Shown here piece by piece: positions 49,401 through 61,400 of a stretch of DNA of 64,000 nt (positions within the stretch are counted from its first letter, which is position 1; each line of letters begins with the position of its first letter). The DNA is taken from contig OX387602.1 in the NCBI GenBank assembly GCA_947568835.1, positions 29,347,633 to 29,411,632 on the forward strand. The letters run 5' to 3'. Made by a program: the position numbers and the translations under genes. The notes under the pieces were generated by a model, which had not been told where the DNA came from, searched no databases, and saw only the letters and a list, made by a program, of their open reading frames with translations. The stretch comes from Protonemura montana (lineage: Eukaryota; Arthropoda; Insecta; Plecoptera; Nemouridae).

Positions 49401-52400
49401 GAAGCGAGTGTTGCCGAGCCAAAACCAAAGAAAGTGAACCTCCTCCGAGAAGCGGCTAACCGGTGGTACCAGGACCAGCTGGCGTCTACTAAGAGACCAG
49501 CGGCCACTGTCGACTCCACCAAAGAGGGTGAGCTACATCCAAAGAAACAGATCAAATTGATGCTGAGCCATAATAGGGAAATCTCCTTAAGATTATCATT
49601 TAATTATTATCATTGTGTTCAAATACGTGTTTAAAATAAAATCTGACGTATTTTTTCTTTTTACATTCCGATCATAACTTTTCTATTTCTATTTGTTTTA
49701 AGAATGGCTAAAATATAAATTCTTGTGGCGGGATGAAAACGGGCCGTGACGTCAGAAATAGTGTTCTGACGTCATTTTGGGTCTCCTTTGCGTTCGCTAC
49801 TGTTTCTTGACGTTTTTTGACGTCATACTGACGTCATGTCATAAAAATGGTGACCCTCGTTTTCGTACGAGATTGAAACGCAAACATTTTAAACAGGTAT
49901 ATTTTATTCAAAATTGGATTTAGAAGAAAATAAAAAAATACGTGTTCATTATTTTCTTACAAAAAAAAATAAAAAAAGCAGTTTCAAATTTAAAGAGATT
50001 TCCCTATTGTCGACACAAAATATTCTAGGAAATAATACTTTGAAAAACCAAACTGAAAATTATAACAATTGGGCTGGAATGTATTTTGTTTGTCAATCAA
50101 TCACTTTCTATACAGTGAAAACTATGCACTTAGTTCTACTACTATTCAAGGATTAATAGCCTAAACCTAAAAATAATTCTATTAAACAACATCCTTACCA
50201 ACATCCTATTGTAATGGGAAATACCATGCATACCACTCCCCTCTATTTCCCATGATTGCAGTGCTGGCTTATTTTCCAGCTCTGACCTCTTCAAAGATGT
50301 TCAAATGTGTGTGTGGATTGCGTTCTCTGGCCGGCGTAATCCAGTGTCAAAACTGCCACACCTGGCAACACTGCAAGTGCATGGGTGTCTCACAGGGATT
50401 GCCCCCGGAATCCTACTTCTGTCCACAGTGCTGGCAACAAAAGGTTAGAACCGAAAGCAGCTCAGAAATCTGATAAGACATTTGTCTTTGTAGCATTGGT
50501 TGATAACACAACAATCTTGGAGTAGCTAACAGAACTTCTGCACGCTCTTCCTATCAAAGCTACTCTTTTACTAGCTACAATAAAAGAGAGTACCAAGAGG
50601 CTGGATATTAATTGTGGTGAAGAAATAAAGATAAAGTGAGCACAACTAACCAAAGAAAAATTAAGATTTGAACTCCTCTAAGTTCTTAAACTTGATTCTT
50701 CTTTAAAAATGACAAAGGCAAAATGCCGAAACCTCGAAATTGTCGTGATTTCTACAAATTTCTTGCCAATTTTCTTCTCCAGTAAGTAGCTCTTCCTCTA
50801 TTTTTCTTTCTTCACCGGACTCAATCGTTGCTAGCTGAATATAATTACACCGAGTTTGTTAATTTGTGTATCATCATCCATTCAGGCATTGCAACTTAAT
50901 GATGGTGATATCGGTGTCTTTTGCCAGGAAACCATTCCATCTGGAACAACACTGATCATTGCACCGTCGTCTATCTGTCGCCAATGGGAGACTGAGATCA
51001 AGAAACACGTGTCTGATCCCGAGTTCTCTCTACTTATCTACACGTGAGCTTAAATAACGTTGCATGTCCGAACGGTAGGCCGTGTTGGAAACACCGGTTC
51101 TCATGAGATCACCGAAGTTAAGCAACACTGCGCTGGGTCAGGTATTGAATGGGTGACCATCATAGACATGACCAGTTCTGTTCGGGAGAGAGGTTGGAGA
51201 GATGAAAGTTTGTACAGCAACTTCACTCGCCTTGCTTATCAACCTCTCGACAGCATGGATTTGTGGAGGAATCCGGCTGTTTGCGTTGTACCGTCCTTCA
51301 GAAGGGACGTTAAGCCGGTGGTCACCTTGTTGCTCTTCGACAAGAGTAAGCTCGTGGGTCAAGAGTAGGTGCCGTGCCGGCACCGGGTTTCCCCTCCTCC
51401 CTTCTAGGCTAGGTTAGGTTCATCATCATCCTCATTATCGTCCACCCATTCACCAACGCCATTAGACCAGTGCCGCATGGCCAGATGTCAGTAAGTGCGT
51501 CGCTAAACACCACAAATAATAATAACGTTGCATGTCGAGCCCCGTTCTTCGTTATGTAACCCTTAAATGCTTAGCGGGTGCTTAAAGGTACAAAATCCAA
51601 GTTTTTTTTTATTTTTTGACTTCTGAACGATGGTTTTGAGACTAAAAAATTTTAGTAAATGCTTATTCCGAGCGCGCCCCCATTGTTAGACCTCTCGCTC
51701 TGAATGACACATCTGACGTCATTGCTGGCGTCTGCTCGACACTATGCAAGTTCGGTTGTTTGTTTGTTTGTTTGTTTATTTTCCATTGTATACATACATG
51801 CCAAGATGTTTACATAATGTTTAATGTTATAACAGGCTTTGGAAATTGTCATTATAGTAAAATATAAAATTTCAGTAGAACTTAAACTAATCCTTAAACA
51901 TACTTTAAGACCATTTCCGGCAATACAAATACTTATTAACACAATATATACAGATACAATTTTTAAAATTTGTAAATTCATCGACATTATAAAAGCCATT
52001 GAGTATTAGGAAGTCCTTTAATAATTTTTTGAATAATTCCCTCGTTTTTATTGCTTTTAAGGTCACTGGCAGTTTGTTATATAGAATTAGGCCCATGAAT
52101 CTGGCATTTCTTCTTCCTATCTCGAGGAGACTTTTTTTCCCTCCAATCTCCTCTTTGTGATAATGACTATTTGTTCAATATGTGGGTGCTTATTAATCGT
52201 AAGCATATAACCGTGTCAAAGATGTATTTTCATAGATGAAACGAAACAAAATCATTTCCTTGTTCAAGTGCAATCACGATCGGAGATGCTATGTCGTTTG
52301 CTTTGCAGAGGCGTCCACGGTTCACAATACATGCAGCCAACGCAGCTTGCAGCGCAGACAGTTGTACTGATGACGTATGAGACTCTACGCAGGGAGCTCA

Positions 52401-55400
52401 ACTTTGCTGTCCTTGATTCTGCCGACTTGTTGCGGTAAGTTGCCGCATTTTCTTTGGCGGGAGTTTATACTTGAAATGTAAGATGATGGGAATAGATTTT
52501 TCTGTCGAGACGTCGTTTTTAAAGATATTTGAGCATGGGAGCAGTCAGTTACTCTGCTGTCTACACACTCACTCACTCGCTCGCTCAAAGAGTAGTCACT
52601 AAAGAAATGAATTGCTTTTTTTACAACCCGTTGTGTTTGGAAAAAATCAGTACTATTCACTGATCTCAAATAGCCCAGATAGTGGTTGCCATTGAGATTT
52701 TGAAGCCAAGACCGACAACTTAAAAGTCCCAGATTTTAAGTTCACTCAAAGAGCTCGGTCTATTTAAATTGTTTCATTTTTCGTTTTTGAAGTTTTTACC
52801 ACATTAATGTTTGAAATTGGTTGAAACTGGTTTCAAAAACTTTAAATTTAGCATTAAAATCATGGGATCCCTTGGATTTAACTATTACCAATGATGAATT
52901 GTCTGACTCCAATTTTTATCAGCTGGCTGGATCTTATGCTCTTCTATCCAGGTTATTTAAGATCAGTGGTATCATCGCATTTGGTCTATTTGCTATTTGC
53001 TCCACAGTTCTATTTGCTTTTGTGGTAATTATGCAAATGTGTGATACCCAAGAAAACATATTTGTTTTGAGATGCTCCAAATTAAAATATTGTTGTGCCT
53101 GGGGTTGCAGCCTGCGCCACACCAAGCGCTTTGTAGCACCCCCGAGCCCATTACTCTGCGTCGGCTGGTGGCGTCTCTGCCTCGACGAAGCTCAGATGGC
53201 ACAAAGCCGGGACAGCAGAGCGTTCTCAATGGCGCAAAGACTGCACGCAGAACATCGCTGGGCAGTCACTGGTAAGTCACACAAAGCTTGGAGATAATTC
53301 TGTCCATGCAGCAGAACGTCGCAAATATATTCTTTTAATGCGTCAATATTTGATGGATCAAGTTTGCTGTGGCTTGACTGTATACATCATATTTTGGTGT
53401 AGAAGCCATGATTTTTTAAAATAATTTGGTAAATTGTCACATGTTCGGGTGGTGCTAGACAGAGAGTTGGAGATCGCAATGAGATCATATTATCAAGATA
53501 GAGATAAAGAGTATTTGGAAATTATGGGATTGGAGTATATGTTGAGTGGTTTTCCATACGTGTTTTGGATGTAATATGCTAATTACACTTAAATTTGCTA
53601 CGTGTTTGTCAAAATATCATTTTTTGTAAAAAAAAGAGTAAAATTACAACTGATTTGAATATTCTGCTAATTGGAACAATTCCATGAAAGGCCCGTTACG
53701 TCGGTGCCCTCCTTGGTGTATTTTAGTAATGGAGGCTACATGCTGACCTAACACCAGGTCTTTAGTTTCACTCAATTCACTTCAAATTCAACACTCGATA
53801 TGGAAAGAGTGTTTCGATAGGTATCCAAACTACTTGAAATGCATTTGGTGAGAAAATAAGTATTTCAGTTTGTGGACATGCATTGATTAGTGCGCTGGTA
53901 ATTTCACCCTGCCCCTTGCGCAGGTACGCCGGTCACTAAATCGGTATCAGATCTGTGCGGCACGCTGCAATTCCTCGGTCTGCCAGCGCTGGCTAACCCA
54001 CGCGGATGGCAAGCGCTGGTTTCTGCGCCACTTGCGCTGGGAAACCACGCGCCACTCGATGCTCTGGCACCACTCATGTGGCGCACAGCCAAAGCGGACG
54101 TTGCAGACCAGGTAAGAGCTTCTGTTTGTTGCGTCGGAAGGACCTAACCTGACCCATTATAAGCTTGCCGTTAACGTGGAGCTGCTGGTTGGAGCATGGG
54201 TGAAGCACCATGGCATGCTTGTCAAATTTATGGAATATTCACATAGCATGGACATTCTTAGCTTTGGGTTGGCAGAGGTGCTCAGATCCTCAGTTAGCTT
54301 CTAGGTATTGTTTTTAACAGATCTGCTCTGATGGCAATTACTTGAATTTCTTATAAATCCTCGGCTATAAGCTCCAAGTTGTGACATTTAACGCTAGTGG
54401 TGCTTCTGTCTGTCAATCAATTGATCTATGACATGGATCTAAATATCAGTAAAACCGAGCAACATTTGTCAACGCGCTGACGCAGATGTCGATGTTTAAA
54501 CCGGGTTCTACGTTCGAACACAGATCAACATTCCGAAGCAGAGTGAGACGTTGCATTGGGTGACGTTCTCGCCGGTCGAGGAGTTTTTCTATCAGCGGCA
54601 GCAGGAAGCGGCGGAGGCAGCGTTCCTAAGTGGGCTGGATCGCGTGTGCGGTGATGAGGATGCTGATCTTGTCAAGCTGGGCTCGCTCAATCGTCACTCC
54701 ATGACGCGGGTGAGTCGTAGGAAACAATTCGAAGAACTAACCAAACCTGGAAACAGCTTCAAGTATCACCAGTGGGGTTAAAAATGAGCTGGGACACTTT
54801 GCTAACATGCTACTCCAGGCGTAGGGTCTTTCCACTACGACCGTTTGGTTCATACTTAGTCTAGAGTCTCAGCACTAATGTCAAACTGTCTTCGGGTAAA
54901 TTAGCGAGTTCCAACCGATAACTACCGATAACTACATGACCAACAAAAAACTTTTCTTGGAAATGGTTGAGAAATGTCTTTGCATCTTCGATATGAGCAG
55001 TGAAAACTTTTAATTCAAAGCGTTGTTATTATAAATACTTATACACAAGTAAGACTTATTGCTATTCTGTGCGCTTGATTCATCAGACTTTTCAGTTTTC
55101 AAAGTCACATTGAATTTTTCCCCAAAATCTTGAAATTTTTTCACGAAAGTTTCAACCCCAATTTCCTACGTTTTCTGCGTTGCCGCCTGCAGGTGCTGGC
55201 TCCGCTGTTGCGCTTGCGGCAGGCATGTACCCACCCAGGCGTCGCCCGCGGCAACAACATCTCATTCCAAGGCTCGGCACTCACCATGGAGGAACTGCTG
55301 GAGTCGCTCATCAAGAAGGCGGTGGTAGACTGTGAGGATGCTCTTCGGCTGCAGATAGCAGCACTTAACGGTGAGCACCCTCGACCAATAGTCCTTTTAA

Positions 55401-58400
55401 ACTTTTATCTTTACTAGCCTTTTTTATCTTACTTATCTTGCATGCTTAATTGCATGCATCAAGTACTAACTAAATCCAAGTCCTTTAACCTTTAGCGCTG
55501 GAGCTGAGTAATCTCTATGCCTAAAAATTAAGAGGTCCATCCATTGGAATACATAGATCAAATCCTCTTTTTTACTTCATAAATTAAATGTTCATTTTCC
55601 ACTTGATTATGTGCCTTTTCACTGCTGTGACAGGGGCAAGAACTTGAGTATCTCATTCTCTGTGTGTTTTGCTTGCAGTTGGTCTGACCAACTTCTCTGG
55701 TCTTTGTTCCGTAGCACATTCTTTGTTTTAGTGCTGTTTGTTGACTGCAAGGGGGTCTTCTATCACTTCTCAAATACCTTGAGCCTCAAAAAGCCTCGAG
55801 TATATTAATTAAAAGTGAAAGATAGTCCTCCTGCAACTTAACTTCAAGTTATTATAAATTGATCATCATTACGCCAGTCATTTGTCTTTAAAAATGATTG
55901 ACATCGCAATTGCATAGAGAAAAAAGGTATATAAATAAAAAAAAAATTATAAAATTTGGATGTTTTCCAATACCTGGGTCTAATTTTATTACCCCCAACA
56001 TCTCTTGACTGTACCGTGCCACAAACATACTGAGCTCAACTACAAGCCTGTTCTTTGATTCCAAAATCTTTCCTAAATTAACCAGAAAAAATAAGTCTAA
56101 CCCCCTGCAACACACTCCCAACACGCACTGTCAGGTGCTGCCACATCGATTCGAAGGCGATCGACTGCCTAGACTGGTGTGGACAGGTGTGGAGACTGAC
56201 GTTGCCGTGTACCTCAGGTCTGGGGGCGGTAGAAGCAATCTACGATCGTCCCGCGGCAGCTGCGTCTTTGTACCGCAAAGTCCTGGCTCTGGCCACCGAG
56301 CACGAGGGTACGCTTGTCATCGACCGACTCCAGTTGATCCACACAACGCACAACCTCGCAGATCTGCTGGAGGCTGTCGGCACCGGCACGCCCGACATCC
56401 CTCACACGCTGCGTGATCACACATTGCGCGAGGAGAGCGCGGAAATGGAGCGGCAGTACATGCGGCGGCACCACGCACAGGTCGGCTGTCAGGGCACTGG
56501 ACTCGTGTCTACTTTAACTAACCTTCGCTCTAGTTGTGCCAAAAATACTATTAAAAACTGGGCTTTTGAATGCCATGCAGAACAACTTTTTTCCTGACTT
56601 ATACTTGTGAGGGTGCTAGCCTCTTAGCCTGCTTTGCCTGTTAGGTTAGCAGTTAGGCTGATTGAAGTCTTTCTCAAACTGTCTTTCTAAACGTCAAGTG
56701 GTGGGGTCCATTGACTTAGTTTTTTTACAAATACCCGTCAAGGAGAAGGATTCCATGGCGATTTTCAGACCAATTTTTGCAGATGTTTCCTGGGCGTTCT
56801 GTTGAAAATAAAAAGCTAGAAATCAAGCATGCTGTAGACAAAGGGTTAAATCAAAGCCCTTCTTCGATTTTAAGCTCCACTTGTCAGAATAAACTCCTCA
56901 AAAATCCAATTTTCTTAACTAAGTTCAGGACAGCATGCAAAATAAACTAAACAATTTTGAACAAAATAGCAACCTTTAGAATTAAGTTTAATCTTTTTGC
57001 CTGCAACACACTTGATTTCTACTTTGCATACTTTAATGGCCAGTTTTTTTTCTGCAAAATGTTGCCAGTTTTGTAATTTTTCCCACAAACGAAGGCTTAT
57101 TCAAGGCTAATTCCAATGCTGTTGGCTACAGGTACAATCGAGTGGTACAGCTTTAGCTGAGTTGACAGCGCAGGTGTCGGACTTGGAGCTGGCGCTTTCA
57201 TCTGGCGCAGGTAGCTGGTGGCGAGGGCTGGCGCTGGCGCTAGGAGTCCGTGGGGATGGCACAGAACTCTCCTCGCGGCTGGAAGATGCGTTCGCTGACG
57301 CCAATATTGGCGGGCTGAAAGCAGCAAAGAAGGCGCAGCTTGCTCTTTGCAGTAGTGTGCACACCATGATGTAAGTCTTAGCATTGAATCTACCCATTGT
57401 CTGTGAAAAACAGTTGGAATGGAGTTGATTTACTTCTGTTTAGTTTGCCTTAAGATAAAACCATACTTGAAATGGGACAGGTACACTCAAAAACATGGGA
57501 AAAATTGTTTGGAATAGGAAAACCGACGAGCTCATGATCTATGATGTACATGATCAATTTTATATATTTGAATTGATATTAGATGGGATTTCCTTCCATG
57601 TTTGGTCATACATTTTAAGAACTATGGAGTAGAGAAGTTTGGTAGGTTTTTTTTGTGGTGGCTATTAACCTTGAGGTTCCCATATCCCTCAGAGGGGAGC
57701 TATCCCAGTGGGTGGCGGCCTGCGAGGAATCCCGTGACGTGGCTATGGCGGCGCTGGATTCCCTGCGCTCCGGAGCCGCAGACCCGGTCACTGTCGCCAC
57801 CGCCGTCGCCTGTCACATTCGCGCCGGCAACGCCCGACACGATCGCAAGCAAGGAAACAGGTGTGGAAACACTTGAGAAATAAAACCGGTTGCATCGGAG
57901 CATATGCTGCAAAGCTGCTGAAACTAGGATAGAAAAACCTTGGAAAGGGAACGGGAAATCATGTTCTTGTTAACCTGGAATGTTGTTGTTGGGCAGGTGC
58001 GTGGTTTGTCGCTGTGAGACCCAGCTCAAGGCCTACGAGAGCCTGCTCTTTACGATGAGTGCCGAACATGACAAGCATGAGCTGATTGGGGACGTCGTCA
58101 TACTGGGGCAGCTCACACAAGGTACTGCATTCTTCCTCGTTAGATGGCCAAGAAAGTTGGCTCTCTTTGCGTGCATGTGATGTATTTTCTCTTCGGAAAT
58201 GTGGTCAATGTGAGATCGTAATTATACAAATAGAGTGCCAAGTGGCTGAATATTTGTTGTGGTGAAGATGAAAAGAGAGAGGGAGGGCAACTTACTGGAG
58301 AAGACGATTGGCGCTGTGTGGTGGTCAAGATTTTCTTAGAATGACAAAGGTAGCATGTCAAAATGTCAAAATTCTCAGAATTTCCAGAGATTTATCGAGT

Positions 58401-61400
58401 AGTGCGTCAGACGACGCCAATTTTCTTCTCTGGTAAGTTGTACTCCACCTCTCTTTCCTTCTTGATCAGAATGAAGAGTGTAATCATATTAGTATCAAAT
58501 ATCCTAGCCGCTTTTCTATCTCAGATAAAGGCCTATTTGATACATTTTTCAGCTCTTAGGGAATGAGGTATTTTACTGTTATTGGTTGTCCTTGTCCTTG
58601 TTGATTGATGATTTTGTTTTGCTTACAAGGCAAAATCAGCTGGATGTTGAAACCTGTTTTTCCTAATTTCAGAGATGATTGTATTCTGAATGAATAAATA
58701 ACCTGTGTTTCCTGCACCGTTCCAGTCCACTTGCATATGTTCAGTTGCAGCATTCATTCCCATACCTCAACAGCATTCCTGGAGATCCTCCAATTTAAAG
58801 CTTCAAAAATTGGTCTCTAGCTGAGGTATGTTTTTCTTTGGATCCTTTTTTTGTTAATTTGCTAATTACAATTGTGATGGTAGATAATGAATATTATCCT
58901 TGTTCATATTTTCTCCTTACTTTGAACTTAGGCCCTAAATCCTTGTCCAGTCCACTTTTTGGTTCGTAATCCAAACTCTTACGAAGTATTCATCCAAGAG
59001 TACTACTACTACCTAACTCACTGTCTACCAAAACCCTGAAGTATTAATTTCGAGCAAGACGAAGGATTTCTAGAGGTAGACAACGACAAGCACACACTTT
59101 ACGTTGAGGTATTACCCCCCCAGGCACGTGGCAGGCCAGCGCCCACGAGATTGCACTGAAAACCCTGCTTGCGCTGGCACGCAGCCGAAGGGAAGGAGAT
59201 AAGTGGCTCGAAGCTGGAGCTACGCACCTAAAGATGCTCGACACCGCCAAGAAAGAGTTCCGGCAAGTTTCTGATTTTCATAGGCCGGATCCACATAGGA
59301 GAGCTTTACTTAACCTAAAAGTTTAAAGATGATCAGCCAATCACAGATGGTTTTCAAAGGTTGTTACCATGGTGATAATAATTTTGTGTGCGAGACAACT
59401 TCATAAACTGGCTACATTAAATGAACATGCTTGTGATTGTTTTTCAACAAAGGTGTGCCGTAAAATTAACAGTAACTCTAATATTTGTCTTATGGCTAAG
59501 TGCACATTGGGGCTAAGACTAGAGCGGCCCCGACGGTTGATATTGTAAGAGGTCGATTACATAAGTCTCGGCTGGAAAGTATTTTCTTGAACTAAGTGAA
59601 ACCGTTGAGTGTGTTGTTTAACCACGGCATGTTGTGACGTCTGATCATTGTGTGGTTGCGCAGACGGGCTCGTGCGCTGTGGACGAGCGTACGCGATGAA
59701 ATTGCAGCACGCGACGAGCTGGGCCTGTGCCGCACCAAGCTCCGCCTCCAACAGCCTGGCGAAGTGGTCGACAAGAAGACCCGTGAAGGTGAGACAGCTA
59801 TGAGTGCTACCCATATAGCAACCCTTAACGTAATTGCAAAGCCTGGCATTACGAGTCTTTGCGATTGATTCCATGTTCCACATGTTTAGCGAATGAGTTT
59901 TCTGTTCTCTACTAAATCAGGCTATAATAGGAAATAAGCTTTTTCAGTAGTGCAGCTGGCTTGGTTTGGAATGTCTACCATAACCACGTTCATCTAAAAG
60001 TGTTAATGAGACGTATTGGTGAACCTAACAAAGCCCAATACTCACATCAAAGGTCCATTAATTAACAAACAGAAAAATTGCAACAAGCATTGAGAAAAAC
60101 CAGTACCAGGTTCACAATTATACTTCATGAACTAGTTATTCCTGAAGCTGAATATAACACTCATTTATAGTGAAAGTTTTGCTAAGTTAAAGTTTTGAGT
60201 GTTGAAATCTCTTTCCTTTCGACCCCTGTCCAAACAAGCAATGCTGTGCCTGTCGATACTTGCAACTCAATAAAACCTAGGCCTCTAATGCACACCGCCT
60301 CTCTGCCTGCAGACCAGCTGGCCAGTCTTCACATCATCGAGCCATTTGACTTGTGGGCGACGCACGAACGGCTGGGGGTAGACCTAGTGGTCGCCGTCGA
60401 AGACCTGCGCAAGAAACGTGGCCAGCTCGGCTATCTGACGACGCTGCGGAAGCGAGCGGATCTCGAGACGAACCCCGACCCGTGCCCCATCTGTCAGCTG
60501 GCTGTCGGAAACAAGGTAGGTGTCATTTCATCTGCGAGGGGATGGAATTCTGTGATATATTTTATTGCCTGTAAGGTGTTTCTACAGGTGGCAATTGGTC
60601 TTGTCCTAGATTTATGAGTTGTATTCAGATATTTGATCTGTTAATGGTGTTTTGTGACGGATTGTAATAGACATGTCTGGACCTAAAACTCGTTCTGATA
60701 AACCAGTTTCTTTATCAGTATTTCCAGTTCAGCCCACTGATCTAAAATACGTAATTTTGAAAATACAAGATTACTTCTAAATTGTCTCTGTTGTTTTTTT
60801 ATGAGACTCGCTTCTATTATAGTTCTATGCCAAGCCCCCTCTAGCAGCTCTCTCTGCGGCGTGCCCATCCAGCCTTGCCAACAAACGCAGTAATGAGGTT
60901 CCTTGTTTCAGTGGAGCGTGCTGCCCTGCGGTCACGTGTACTGCCTCGACTGCCTGCTTCTGCTCGGCAACCGTGGACGTCGTAAAGTGCGGTGTGCCAT
61001 TTGCCGTGAGGAGGCACCGCTCTCTGCCGTCACGCACGTCAGCCTCACTCCACCCACTCTGGACATAGCCGCACCCAGTTTAAACGTTACCACACGCACA
61101 TTGGATATTGCCCCACCCACTTTAGACATTGCCACGCCCACTTCCGATCTCGTTCCTCCTCCTGCGCAATCTATCTCTAGCTCTGATGAACATGGGGTTA
61201 CACTAGAAACTACAACTACCCAAGCTCCCACCTTGGGTGCATCAAGTGAAGATACAGGCAGAGCAATCGAGAATCCTGTTGTGTCAAGCGAAATCAGATC
61301 TGCATTTCAAGAAACAGTGGTAGCTCAAGGTGAACCTAGTGAAGATACAAGTGCATCTGAAAAAGTGGCTTGTGACGTGAGGGAATCAACACCGGCCGAG

